Below are positions 1 to 9,935 of a stretch of DNA of 64,000 nucleotides, piece after piece. Origin of the DNA: Chimonanthus salicifolius (taxonomy: Eukaryota; Streptophyta; Magnoliopsida; Laurales; Calycanthaceae). The notes below the pieces were generated by a model. It was not told the DNA's origin, made no database searches, and saw only the letters and a program-made list of their open reading frames with translations. Both the position numbers and the translations under genes were made by a program. Numbering within the stretch: the first letter of the stretch is position 1; the number at the start of each line of letters is the position of its first letter. The DNA lies in contig CM023532.1 of NCBI GenBank assembly GCA_013350335.1, forward strand, positions 96,320,786 to 96,384,785. The letters are read 5' to 3'.

Positions 1-2401
1 CACTAACACAATCAGATTGAGTTTCCCAATTATCAGGGACTTGACTAGTACCTGCTTCAAGCTTAACATTTGGATCAACTAAATTTCCTGTGGTTTTGTC
101 TCTATAAAGGATTCTTCCAAATTCATCCATTTTGACAGCACTCTCAATTTCAAGTCTTTGAGCTCCAGTTAATCCATAATTCCACCATCCTCTTAATATT
201 CCATTGAAAGAGGTGGTTATCATCAGAAAGATATTCCTTGGAGTATTTCCTCTGGCTTCACATGCATTACAGTATATTAACATACTGTGAACCATTTGGA
301 CAATTTAATATTCTGTCAATCCATCCAAATTCCACTCATATAAAGAATTTCCTGAATAGGTTAATTCTGAGGTATAAGTGTATGGAGCTTCTTCAAGTTG
401 TAGATCAACAGGGGTTGGTCTGGGATAATAATTCTTTGTCTCTGGCAATTTCGCCTGAGGATTCCATTTCTTTAGACGATTTATTAATAAATCCTCTGAA
501 GCAGAGACTCTTAGGATGCTGAATCCTTTTCCTCCCATATTGAGGCTTTCCATCCTATTGGATAATTCTTTTTGCATTTCATCTGTCATTGTGAATGGTC
601 CTTCTTGCAGAATAATTCCTTTAGGTAATTGTCTGGGAGCATATACTGCATTGGCAGAGCTTTCTTCTAATTTTTCTTCTCTATCTTTACTGAATTCGGA
701 TTTTAATTTGATCGTTCTTTCTATTCGATCTGTTTGTTCTCCAATGGTTAATAGACACAGATTGGTGTAATTGTTTTGTTCAATTATATCTCCGATACCT
801 ATACCTATGTCTCTAGCATTTGGATCTGGTTTTGTTTCATAAATAGATGCATTTTTTACAGGCATGGTATAATTCTTGGTTTCTGTATTAGGGACAGAAA
901 TATCAAGTTTCTTCCAAGGTGGATGAGATTTATCAACTTCTTTTCCTTCAGTGTCTTTCCAGGTTCTTGTTGTCTTTCCTATAACTCTTATTTGTTCTGG
1001 GCTTTGAGTTTCTGTTTCTTTGATTTTCCCTTTTTTAAAATATTCCATAAACCAATCAAAGAAAGGTATATTTCTTTCTTCTTCCTCCATTTGGGAATAC
1101 CATAATTCTCTCATTTTATCTTTTTCCTCTGTGTTAAACTTTTTAAAGAACCAGTCTTTTAAAGGATGATTTTTCAAATTTTCTCTAAGATATGGTTTAT
1201 CAATTTGAAATTTTTTAACAGGTATTTCTTCTGGCTTTTGAATGCTAACCATTCTTATGGCTCCTTGGAGAAAATCACTCTCACTAGGGTTATAAGTTTT
1301 TTGTGATGAAGTTCTTTTATACACAGGGTGTTCGATTCCACTTTCTTTGTTCCTAAAAAATTTTTGATCCATTTCCTCCTTTTCACTACTCCTTTGGTCA
1401 TCATCCATTTCTTCTAATTTAAAACTCTTTCTTCCTTTCGTATAACCGGCAAAGCTTCTCCTAGCTTTTTCCATTTTTCTTCTGAAATTGACTTCAACAT
1501 TACCATTTGGTAATTTGACTATACTTTGTAGATCATCTGTGATTTCATTTACTCTTGGGGTGACATCTTCTATTTGCCAATTTCCTGGGAGAACAACTTC
1601 TTCCCAGCTGATGACTCTTGGGATGAACACATTATTGTTAAAGTTTGTTTCCATCAGAACTGTAGTTTTTTCTTTATCAACCTTATCTCTATAGGCTATC
1701 ATGGGAAAGACAGAGATCATGGATTTGTAGAACACACGATAAACTATAGCAAAAGGTTTACTTCTTGGACTCATTTTTAATCCTTTACTTTGAAATCCAA
1801 TAGTAGCACAATCAAGAATATCATCATCATGAGCGTCAATTGTGATATTGGGAAAGCAGTTAAAATAAGCAGGTCCATGACAGAGACTTGATTCAACCAT
1901 AGCATAAAGAGAATCATCAAATTCATCATGTCTCTGATCTCGCACATAAGCACAGACTGCAACATTTAATCCTAATCGAAACAACTGTTTGATTCCTACC
2001 TGAATTAATCCTATGTGCAGGTAGTTGTATTTGGTCCTGATTTGTTCAATAATTCTTCTATCAAGAACTTTGATCGTCTGTTTTCCTCCAGAGAGAGAAA
2101 CAGTTTTTTCAACAGTTTTTATGTGATAATCATTTTGCTCTTCAAATGTGCCATTGCTATATATTTCTGTTACAGGCAAGGCTGGCAACTTCCAGTTGGA
2201 TATCACCTGGTCAAAATTTTCATATATCATTTCTTCTGAATTTTTTGTTTTTTCTGAATTTCCTTTTTCTAAACTATTACGGGTAAAACTGGTTAATGCA
2301 GACTGATAGGATGAAGAAGACGAATTAGATCTATTAGAAGGATACTGAAATGATTTAAACCAATTCTTAAAAAGTTTTGTTTTTCCCTTAGAATTTTCCA
2401 T
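1..2401 (-). pseudogene. EPRV ORF1 copy 1: movement protein and start of coat protein, runs off the window
   Basis: Reads right to left from an ATG at 2401. The first ~45 residues are basic and Ser-rich. Residues ~50-330 match a caulimovirid 30K-superfamily movement protein, which would act in cell-to-cell movement through tubules, and end in a W-E-E-V-V-L-P-G-N-W type block. A charged linker with many Lys/Glu follows, then the coat-protein entry region. The frame is open for 698 codons and is closed by a TAA at 305-307 where a homologous copy at 19330 has CAA. Beyond this stop the same frame stays open to base 1 and continues the coat-protein core (W-W-N-Y-G-L-T motif). This is the longest open movement-protein segment in the window. 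It lies downstream of small ORFs A and B in the same orientation. Family assignment is by motif recognition; loss of function is inferred from the stop and the truncated context. Confidence 0.85.
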
Positions 2402-2651
2402 TTTTGTAACTCGTTAGAAACAAGAAGAGTTTTTGTCAACGATTTACTGCCCTTGACGCCTGATCACGGCCTGAAGCGGGACTTACAGCGCGACCACACT
2501 CTTAAGAAGATGAACGAGGCACAGAACTGGAGAATAAGAAGGAAAATAAAAACTCTAAAGAGAATTGGGTAGATCAACCTGGCTAAATAGCTTTAGATCC
2601 TGGATAATAAATTTAATTCATCTAAATCCCTTTTTTTTTTTTAACACAAAT
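2402..2651 (-). promoter_or_regulatory. EPRV leader between small ORF B and ORF1
   Basis: Non-coding leader of about 250 nt between the stop of ORF B and the ORF1 start. The ~150 nt next to ORF1 are strongly conserved with 9790-9935, 46421-46571, 48340-48390 and, inverted, 17081-17237. They contain the block around CTGATCACGG and a GTGTGGTCGC-like block. Retention in several fragments points to a viral untranslated leader. No function is demonstrated. Confidence 0.6.
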
Positions 2652-2888
2652 TTAAATACGAGATAATAATTCTAATTCTTCATTCAATCTATTACAATAT
2701 TCTCTGATTTGGTTACACAAGCGTACTAACATAGATCTTCTAATAGTTTGAACACGAATAACAAGATACCCTCCTACAGCTATATTTTCATCAATTTGTC
2801 TGATAGCATTTTCTAATCTTCTAAGCTGGTTTTTACGTCGTCTTAGATCACGCAATAGTTCTTCTCTCCTAATAGAAAGAAGTGGCAT
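2652..2888 (-). CDS. EPRV small ORF B, 78-aa Arg-rich helical protein
   Basis: Intact 78-codon ORF starting one base after the stop of ORF A (TGA-G-ATG), an arrangement suited to translational coupling or reinitiation. The protein is rich in Arg, Leu, Glu and Asn, has no Gly/Pro breaks in its first 35 residues and shows Leu/Ile spacing typical of an amphipathic helix or short coiled coil. A homologue at 9450-9686 has the same length with mostly conservative changes, which argues for a real gene. I do not recognise the family. By position, just upstream of the movement protein, it could be an analogue of the small badnavirus ORF1/ORF2 proteins or a virion-associated protein; this is inference from size and charge only. 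Confidence 0.6.
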   Translation of the reverse strand: MPLLSIRREELLRDLRRRKNQLRRLENAIRQIDENIAVGGYLVIRVQTIRRSMLVRLCNQIREYCNRLNEELELLSRI

Positions 2889-2889
2889 C

Positions 2890-3120
2890 TCAGAAGGCCA
2901 TAGCTTGTAGTTTTGATTCAGTTTGGAATTTATCTAGTTGGAAGACAGCATAAGAACGCATTAAGACAACCCTTCTTCTTTCAAACTCAAGATGGCGAGG
3001 ATTATTTCTGTGGGTGCAGATTTGCAGATGTCTCCGTATATTGTCTAACAGGAATTCAATTTTTCTTAATATTCGAACATCATCATAGTATCTTTTAAGG
3101 AGAGTAAGACGAATAGACAT
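2890..3120 (-). CDS. EPRV small ORF A, 76-aa Arg-rich helical protein
   Basis: Intact 76-codon ORF whose ATG lies 3 nt after a predicted splice acceptor (ending at 3124). Highly basic (many Arg, Lys, His) with a conserved Y-Y-D-D-V-R segment, a C-T-H-R-N-N-P-R-H segment near residue 36 and a Y-A-V-F-Q-L segment near residue 57. Homologues lie at 9218-9421 (stopped ten codons early) and 48686-48880 (internal stop, truncated). The protein is probably all alpha-helical. No known family recognised. Nucleic-acid binding is plausible from composition but unproven. It is the first ORF downstream of the TATA box. Confidence 0.6.
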   Translation of the reverse strand: MSIRLTLLKRYYDDVRILRKIEFLLDNIRRHLQICTHRNNPRHLEFERRRVVLMRSYAVFQLDKFQTESKLQAMAF

Positions 3121-3123
3121 ATT

Positions 3124-3193
3124 CTAGCAAAAGAAAAACATGATTAGATAACTACAAACATATAACATCAAATTTAAAAATTTAATCACTTAC
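3124..3193 (-). other. Predicted 70-nt intron in EPRV leader
   Basis: On the minus strand a GTAAGT donor follows CTTCT, then 70 nt of A/T-rich sequence with a CTAAT branch-point-like element and a pyrimidine-rich TTTTCTTTTGCTAG acceptor three bases before the ORF A ATG. The same donor, branch and acceptor elements recur at 9142-9214 and 48610-48682, although the middle of the intron varies. Splicing is inferred from these signals and is known in other caulimovirids such as RTBV and CaMV. Confidence 0.5.
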
Positions 3194-3929
3194 AGAAGAT
3201 TTGTACAAGACTTTAGACTCTAGCACACTTAAACTTCAAGCTCTAGCACTCCAACTTCAAACTCACACTCACACTCACACTTTTTTTTTTTTTTTTACTA
3301 TATTTTTTCTTCTATTTTTCTATATCCTCAAATGGAAAACCCCCCGCTCCTTATATAGATGGAGCATATACAACCAGGACTTATTCTCCCCCGACCAAGA
3401 GAATAAGGCAAACAAGAAAATAATTCTACCGACACAAACTTCCAAAATAACTTTACAAAAGGAGATTCCCACATTGGGCACATGTACAAAAGGTAGAGCT
3501 TCATTTTACAACATTTCAAAGGAACTTGACACATGGCAACACATGTGGCAAACTTTATCTTCTTTTGATGTCATGAGGATAGACCCCCACCATAACTTTA
3601 ATATTTTCCAACTAGATGAAATGTCCTACGATGCCATGGATATCAACTTTAGACAGGGATGGGACATCTACCAAGCCAAGCAAATTGTTTTCAAAGATAT
3701 CATCTCTTTTCTTCATAGTAATGATATCAACTTTATCAACATGTGACTAGTCCAATTCTTCTCCGTATGACACCTACTAGCCAGGCAATGATGGGAAGCA
3801 ACATTTCTTCTCAAGCAAGACATCTTATAGGATAATAACAAGATATTATTGATGGGACCACTTTTCTTCTTCTACTAGCCTTTTCTTCTTTTACTAGCCG
3901 TATACCCCCACCAAAAGAGATGAGTCCAC
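3194..3929 (-). promoter_or_regulatory. EPRV promoter and untranslated region between PBS and small ORF A
   Basis: Non-coding stretch between the primer-binding site and the leader intron. It holds a TATA box (3350-3358) and, downstream of it in the viral sense, a purine-rich tract ending in GTGTGAGTGTGAG-like repeats (plus-strand 3266-3300, CACTCACACTC then a T run). Upstream of the TATA box there is no reading frame of note. Homologous regions are 8620-9141 and 48079-48262. Promoter activity is inferred. Confidence 0.5.
3350..3358 (-). promoter_or_regulatory. EPRV TATA box (CTATATAAG)
   Basis: Reverse-strand CTATATAAG followed by GAGC, matching the pararetroviral TATATAAGGA style. The same context occurs at 48209-48217, and as CTATAAAAGGAGC around 9001. 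Confidence 0.6.
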
Positions 3930-3943
3930 TGGCTCTGATACCA
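3930..3943 (-). other. EPRV primer-binding site (tRNA-iMet)
   Basis: Reverse complement reads TGGTATCAGAGCCA, complementary to the 3' end of plant initiator tRNA-Met, the primer used by caulimovirids for minus-strand DNA synthesis. It lies about 40 nt after the ORF2 stop and upstream of the TATA box, as in the copy at 8606-8619. Confidence 0.75.
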
Positions 3944-3984
3944 AATTCTACAGGATCGAATTATTTGATAGGAATCATCTCAAA

Positions 3985-5177
3985 TCACATCTTCTTTTTC
4001 ATTAATTCTTTTGCTTTAGCAGAATTCTTTCGGAATAATTCAGCTAACCGAGATTCCTTTTCGACTTCTTTTTCTTTTCCTTTGTCTTTTGCTGAAGAGT
4101 ACCAAAACTTTCCACCACGAAGATATTCTGTAACTGAGCCATCAGGATTAACATGAGAGTAAGGGTCCCAACGAGGATGGAGATCTTCAAGAGGCACAAC
4201 TTCATCATCAAGATTTTCTTCTGGATCATGATTACTATCCCAATCATGATCACCAACTTTTTTCTTTGGGAGATACTCTTCTAAAATTTGTTTAATCTTT
4301 TCTTCAAAATTGACGGAGTCAATAGACATGTCCATTGCCTCAGGAGACTTTTCTCGAGCAATTTCTTTGGTAATCTTTTTGGCTAAGAGATCCGCCATGA
4401 CCATTTCATTCTCAAAAGGCTTTTCTTCAGGAAGATGAATTTCATCTTTTACAGGAGGAGAGATTTGATTCAGAATTCTCTCATAAGTATCATTTTCAAT
4501 CTTAGACCACCACTTTTGATAAAAAGCCTGATAAAGAGATGGTAAATTATATAAATCCTTTTTTACTTCAAACTTCCATTGAAAAATATAAGGGATATGA
4601 AATTTAGCAAAGAAGCGAAGCATATTGATGGCTTCACATGGAACCTTTTCTTCAACCTGAGAGAACTTAATAAACAAATAACGAAAATTATCAGGAAGGA
4701 TTTTCTGAGAAGCACCATAATATGACCACCAGGTGAAGAGAAACCAGGATGGGAAATTTCGATGAATAGGAGTGACATCAGGACTTTTTTCTTTGAATCT
4801 GATGAACCAGGAATGATTATACTGGCGATTTTGCCACATCAAAGCAAATTTCCAGGCATCAATATAATCCCAATAATTAAAGAACTCAGTAGAGTTGTAT
4901 AATTGGACTGGTTTTGTCATGCACAAGGGACCATCCCAATCTTCCTCAGTAAAGATTTTGAGAATAGTGAACTTTGAGTAAGTGATGATACCATTTGCAT
5001 TCTTATTGTGGAAGATGAGGACACTTTTCGTCTGATGCAAAATATTGAGATACCAATCTCTGGTTTTTCTTTCATCAGGGGAATGATAATGAAGCCCCTT
5101 TCCAAAGAGAAAATAAACATTATCTTCTACAGATCTTTCTTCCATAAGACAATCTGAAGTAACAAGAATTCTGTTAC
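3985..5177 (-). pseudogene. EPRV ORF2 copy 1, N-terminus replaced by minisatellite
   Basis: Open for 386 codons from an internal Met at 5145, and in frame back to the breakpoint near 5177, where viral sequence stops and the 9-bp minisatellite begins. The first ~50 residues seen in other copies are missing. The remaining protein is aromatic-rich (a W-F-L-F-T-W-W-S-Y segment), has an acidic/Lys-rich middle and ends in a Lys-rich tail. I do not recognise a domain of known function. It occupies the position of the second ORF of florendovirus-like viruses or of the transactivator gene of other caulimovirids. Apart from the missing N-terminus this is the least damaged ORF2 frame in the window. Confidence 0.7.
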
Positions 5178-5980
5178 TATATTTGTTCGTCCAGATTGAG
5201 TAGTTTTTCCATTTTGTTCACTTTGTGTAGTTCGTCATCTTTGTCCTGTTTTTCCATTTTGACAAATTTGTCCACTTTTTTCAATTCGTTCTGTTTGTCC
5301 AGTTCATCCTTTACGTCCAGTTTGTCTAGTTTTTAAAGTTGGTTCAGTTTGTCCACATTGTATAGTTCGTCCACTTTGTCCTGTTTGTCTGCATTGACAA
5401 ATTTGTCCACTTTTTACAATTCGTTCAATTGGTCCACTTTGTCCAATTCTTACAGTTTGTCCACTTTCCTTCTTCGTACAGTTTAACTAGTTTTTTCAGT
5501 TTGTCCACTTTATTCAGTCGGGCCAGTTTGTCCTGTTCGTCCAGTTTGAGTAGTTTTCCACTTTGTTCAGTTGGTCCAGTTTGTCCTCTTCGTCCAACTT
5601 AACTAGTATTTCCAGTTTAGCAACTTTGTTCAGTTGATCCAATTTGTCATGTTCGTCCAGAATGAGTAGTTTATCCATTTTGTCCACTTTGTACAGTTTG
5701 CCAACTTTGTCCCATTTGGCCGCCTTAAAAAATTTATCCACTTTTTCCAATTCGTTCAGTTTGTCAACTTTGTGTTGTTCTTTCTGTTTGTCTAATTTGT
5801 CTAGTTTGTCCACTCTAGTTTGTCCACTTTGTTCAGTTGGTCCAGTTTGTCCTGTTCGTCTAACTTGACTAGTTTTTCCAGTTTGTCCACTTTGTCCTGT
5901 TTGTCCAGTTTGACAAATTTGTCCACTATTTACAATTTGTTCAATTTGTCCAGTTTGACCTGTTCGTCCACTTTTTCTAA
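5178..5980 (+). repeat. Minisatellite array 1, left arm (GTCCAGTTT orientation)
   Basis: Tandem degenerate 9-bp units of the form GTCCAGTTT / GTCCACTTT / GTCCAATTC, broken by occasional 6- or 12-bp variants. The unit equals three codons, so reading frames stay open by chance (Ser-Leu-Ser on one strand, Lys-Leu-Asp on the other). The arm abuts ORF2 at 5177 and meets an inverted arm at about 5980. Confidence 0.9.
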
Positions 5981-8213
5981 TTAAATTCGACTAACTCGAC
6001 AAAGTAGATAAACTTGACAACCTGGACAAACTAGACGAATTGGACAAATTAGATAAACTGGCCCAATTGGACAAACAGAACCATCTAGAAAAATTTGACA
6101 AACTAGAGAAACTGGACAAAGTGAACAAAGTGGACAAACTGGACGAACTGGACAAAGTGGACAAACTCGACAAATTGGAAAAACTGGACAAACATGACAA
6201 AGTTGACGAACTATAGAAAATTGACAAACTGGAAAAAGTGGACTAGCTAGACAAACTGGACGAGTAGGACGAATTGGACAAACTGGACAAACAGGACGAA
6301 CTGGACAAATTAGATAAACTGGACACACTGGACAAAATATACAAACTTGGACAAGCTGAACAAAGTAGACAAATTAAAAAAAGTGGACAAATAGGTCAAA
6401 TTGGACAAATTGAACAAACTAGACGAATTGGACAAATTAGATAAACTGGCCAAACTGGACAAATTGGACAAACAGAACCATCTAGAAAAATTTGACAAAC
6501 TAGAGAAACTAGACAAAGTGAACAAACTGGACAAACTGGACGAACTGGACAAAGTGGACGAACTGGATAAAGTGGAGAAACTCGACGAATTGGAAAAACT
6601 GGACAAATATGACAAAGTTAACAAACTATAGAAAATTGACAAACTGGAAAAAGTGGACAAACTGGACGAGTAGGACGAACGGGACAAATTAGATAAACTG
6701 GACAGACTGGACAAAATATACAAACTTGGAGAAACTGAACAAAGTAGACAAATTTGAAAAAGTGGACGAATAGGTCAAACTGGACAAATTGAACAAATTG
6801 GAAAAAGTGGACAAATTTGTCAAACTGGAAAAACAGGACAAAGATGACGAACTATACAAAGTGGACAAAATGGAAAGACTACTCAATCTGGACGAACAGG
6901 ACAAATTGGATCAATTGAACAAAGTTGCTAAACCGGAAATACTAGTTAAACTGGATGAACAGGACAATGTGGACAAACTTTACGAATTGGCCAAACTGGA
7001 CAAACTGGACATAGTGGACAAACTAGTAAAGTAAAAGAAGTTAACAAACAAGACAAATTGCATAAACTGAACAAACTGGACAAATTGGACTAACTGTAAA
7101 AAGTGTACAGATTAGCTAAATTCGACTAACTCGACAAAGTAGATAAACTTGACAACCTGGACAAACTAGACGAATTGGACAAATTAGATAAACTGGCCAA
7201 ACTGGACAAATTGGACAAACAGAACTATATAGAAAAATTTGACAAACTAGAGAAACTGGACAAAGTAAACAAAGTGGACAAACTGGACAAACTGGACAAA
7301 GTGGACGAACTGGATAAAGTGGACAAACTCGACGAATTGGAAAAACTGGACAAACATGACAAAGTTAACGAACTATAGAAAATTGACAAATTGGAAAAAG
7401 TGGACTAACTGGACAAACTGGACGAGTAGGACGAACTGGACAAACTGGACAAACAGGACGAACTTGACAAATTAGATAAACTGGACACACTGGACAAAAT
7501 ATACAAACTTGGACAAACTGAACAAAGTAGACAAATTAGAAAAAGTGGACGAATAGGTCAAACTGGACAAATTGAACGAATTGGAAATAGTTGACAAATT
7601 TGTAAAACTGGACAAACAGGACAAAGTGGACAAACTAGTCAAATTGGACAAATTGGACAAACAGAACCACCTAGAGAAATTTGACAAACTAGAGAAACTG
7701 GACAAAGTGAACAAAGTGGACAAACTGGACAAACTGGACGAACTGGACGTAGTGGACAAACTCGAGGAATTGGAAAAACTGGACAAACATGACAAAGTTG
7801 ACGAACTATTGAAAATTGACATATTGGAAAAAGTGGATAAAGTGGACTAACTGGATAAAGTGGACTAACTGGACAAACTGGACAACTAGGACGAATTAGA
7901 CAAACTGGACAAATAGGGCGAACTGGACAAATTAAATAAACTGGATACACTGGACAAAATATACAAACTTGGACAAACTAAACAAAGTAGACAAATTAGA
8001 AAAAGTGGACGAACAGGTCAAACTGGACAAATTGAACGAATTGTAAATAGTGGACAAATTTGTCAAACTGGACAAACAAGACAAAGTGGACAAACTAGAA
8101 AAACTAGTCAAGTTGGACTAACAGGACAAACTGGACCAACTGAACAAAGTGGACAAACTAGAGTGGACAAATTAGATAAACTGGACAAACTGGACAAATT
8201 CGACAAACTAGAT
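5981..8213 (-). repeat. Minisatellite array 1, right arm (inverted, AAACTGGAC orientation)
   Basis: The same 9-bp family in the opposite orientation. A higher-order organisation is visible: a block beginning TTCGACTAACTCGAC occurs at 5986 and again at 7121 (spacing 1135 bp), and an ATCTAGAAAAATTTGAC-type variant marks sub-blocks near 6080, 6480, 7230 and 7665. It joins ORF2 coding sequence at 8213/8214. Confidence 0.9.
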
Positions 8214-8588
8214 CAAAGAAATTGCTTGAGAAAAATCTCCCGAGCCAATGGACGCCTCTGTTGAATCTGTCAATTTTGAAGAAAAGATCAAGCAAATCTT
8301 AGAAGAATATCTTCCAAAGAAGAAAGACAATATTCATGATTGGGATTCTAATCATGATCCAGATGAAAATCTTGATGAAGTTGTGCCCCTTGAAAATCTC
8401 CATCCTCGTTGGGACCTAGACTCTCGTGTTAATCCCGACGGTTCAGTTACTGAGTATCTGCGTAGTGGAAATTTTTGGTACACATCTGCTAAAGAGAAAG
8501 GAAAAGAAAAGAAAAGGAATCGCAGCTGGCTAAATTATTTCGAAGAAATTCTGCTAAAGCTAAGGAATTGATGAAAAAGAAAATTTGA
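8214..8588 (+). pseudogene. EPRV ORF2 C-terminal fragment
   Basis: Begins abruptly after the minisatellite, in codons equivalent to the A-R-E-K-S-P-E-P-M region of ORF2, and runs to the normal Lys-rich C-terminus. A frameshift near 8515 moves the last ~20 codons out of frame, so the open frame ends at 8571 while the ancestral stop is at 8586-8588. The PBS follows 17 nt later, as in the other copies. Confidence 0.75.
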
Positions 8589-8605
8589 TGCGATCCTCAT
8601 CAACT

Positions 8606-8619
8606 TGGTATCAGAGCCA
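8606..8619 (+). other. EPRV primer-binding site (tRNA-iMet)
   Basis: TGGTATCAGAGCCA, a 14-base match to the caulimovirid initiator-tRNA primer site. It sits between the end of ORF2 and the promoter region, 395 bp upstream of the TATA box. Confidence 0.8.
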
Positions 8620-9141
8620 GATTTGGTGTCATCTCTTTTGGTGGGGGTATATTGCTAGATGTTTTGCTGAGAAGAAAAGTAGCTAAAGTTGTCTTCAGTG
8701 AAGAATCTCCTTTTGTGAAAGTATGGCCAGATGTCATGCTTAAAAGAAAAGTTGCTAAAGTTGGTAGTCCCATCCAGTGTAAAGAAAGAGTTGGTGATAA
8801 AGAAGTAAAAGTAAAGTCTGTGGGAAACATCCCATTTGGTCAAAAGTTGCTCCACTTATTGTACCTTTTTACTATTGCCCCAAGTGGGAAATCCCTTTTG
8901 TAAAAGCTAGCTTGTTGGTTTGTGTCGGTAGAATTGTTTTTCCTGTTTGCTTTATTCTCTTGGTCGGAAGAGAATATGTCTTTGGTGTCCTTGCTCCATC
9001 TATAAAAGGAGCTTGTGTTTTCATTTGTAAGCATCGATCCTTAGACCAAAAAATACCAAAGTCTTAGAATCTAAGTGTGAGTGTGAGCCTGAAATTTGGA
9101 GTGTGTTGAAAAGCTTGTATTCAGAGTTCTATTCTCAGTTT
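8620..9141 (+). promoter_or_regulatory. EPRV promoter and first leader exon, TATA box at 9001-9009
   Basis: TATAAAAGG at 9001 in the context CATC-TATAAAAGGAGC, giving an expected transcription start near 9035. Upstream, a short motif (AGAAAAGT then A/T-GCTAAAGTTG) is repeated at about 8672 and 8743, a candidate activator site. Downstream to 9141 is a purine-rich leader with GTGTGAGTGTGAG. No coding frame of note. Confidence 0.55.
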
Positions 9142-9214
9142 GTAAGTAATAAAGCTTTTATGAGTTTGATAATATAAGTTTGTTATTATCTAATCATGTT
9201 GTTTCTTTTGCTAG
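9142..9214 (+). other. Predicted 73-nt intron in EPRV leader, with AATAAA
   Basis: GTAAGT donor at 9142, CTAAT branch-like element at ~9190 and a GTTTCTTTTGCTAG acceptor ending at 9214; the ORF A ATG follows at 9218. An AATAAA at 9148-9153 could be a poly(A) signal about 110 nt after the expected start, but the other two copies lack a perfect AATAAA while keeping the splice signals. Confidence 0.5.
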
Positions 9215-9217
9215 AAT

Positions 9218-9421
9218 ATGTCTATTCGTCTTGCTTTACTTAAGAAGTATTATGATGATGTTCGAAGACTAAGAAGAATTGAAAGGCATATAGAAAATAT
9301 CAGAAGGCATATGCAAATATGCACTCATAGAAATAATCCACGCCATCAAGAATATGAAATGCGAAGAATAATTTTAATTCAAGCGTATGCTGTGTTCCAA
9401 TTAGAAGTATTCAGGACATAA
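9218..9421 (+). pseudogene. EPRV small ORF A, copy 2, stopped ten codons early
   Basis: 67 codons homologous to the 76-codon ORF at 2890-3120, with the same Y-Y-D-D-V-R and C-T-H-R-N-N-P-R-H segments and the same Y-A-V-F-Q-L block. A TAA replaces the codon ten positions before the ancestral end; the following bases still encode the remaining residues up to the old TGA at 9447-9449. Family unrecognised. Confidence 0.55.
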
Positions 9422-9449
9422 TCAAAATTACAAGCAATGGCTTTCTGAG

Positions 9450-9686
9450 ATGCGTCCTCGTTCTGTTAGGAGAGAAAAATTATTGCGTGATCTCAGACGT
9501 CGTGAAAATCAGCTTATAAGATTAGAAAATGCTATTCGACAAATAGACGAAAATATAGCTTCAGGAAGATATCTTGTTATCCGCATACATACTATTAGGA
9601 GATCTATGTTAGTATCCTTGTGTAATTGTGTAAGAGAATATTGTAACCTTTTGAATGAAGAATTAGAATTATTATTTCGTGTTTAA
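9450..9686 (+). CDS. EPRV small ORF B, copy 2, 78 aa
   Basis: Intact 78-codon ORF, same length as the copy at 2652-2888, beginning one base after the ancestral ORF A stop. Arg-rich and probably helical, with conserved L-R-D-L-R-R-R, I-R-Q-I-D-E-N-I and N-E-E-L-E-L segments. Differences between the two copies are mostly conservative, consistent with past selection on the virus. Function unknown. Confidence 0.6.
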   Translation: MRPRSVRREKLLRDLRRRENQLIRLENAIRQIDENIASGRYLVIRIHTIRRSMLVSLCNCVREYCNLLNEELELLFRV

Positions 9687-9935
9687 ATCTTTGTAAAGAC
9701 CCTTTATGAGTAGCGAGATGAATTAAATCTATTATCCAGGACCTGAATTTTTTAACCTAGTTGATTTATCCAATTCTCTTTAGAGTTTTTATTTTCCTTC
9801 TTATTCTCCACTTTTGTACCTCGCTTATCTTCCAAAGAGTGTGGTCGCTTTGTAAGTCCTGCTTTTGGCTATGATCAGGCATTAAGGGCTGTAAATCATT
9901 GACAGAACTCTTTCTGCTTCTTACAAGCTACAAAG
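9687..9935 (+). promoter_or_regulatory. EPRV leader between ORF B and ORF1
   Basis: Same non-coding leader as 2402-2651, ending in the conserved segment that precedes the ORF1 start. It would carry ORF1 on the polycistronic viral RNA. No splice or structural signal is certain. Confidence 0.55.

Noticed and set aside
3201..3746. 181-codon plus-strand ORF opposite the EPRV promoter
   Set aside because: Antisense to the TATA box and leader, low-complexity start (T run), and not preserved in the homologous region at 8620-9141.
5178..8213. CRISPR-like array
   Set aside because: Units are contiguous 9-bp degenerate repeats without spacers, in a plant-type genome.
8606..8619. tRNA-Met gene
   Set aside because: Only the 14-nt primer-binding complement is present; no cloverleaf sequence surrounds it. 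The same applies at 3930, 22487 and 41909.
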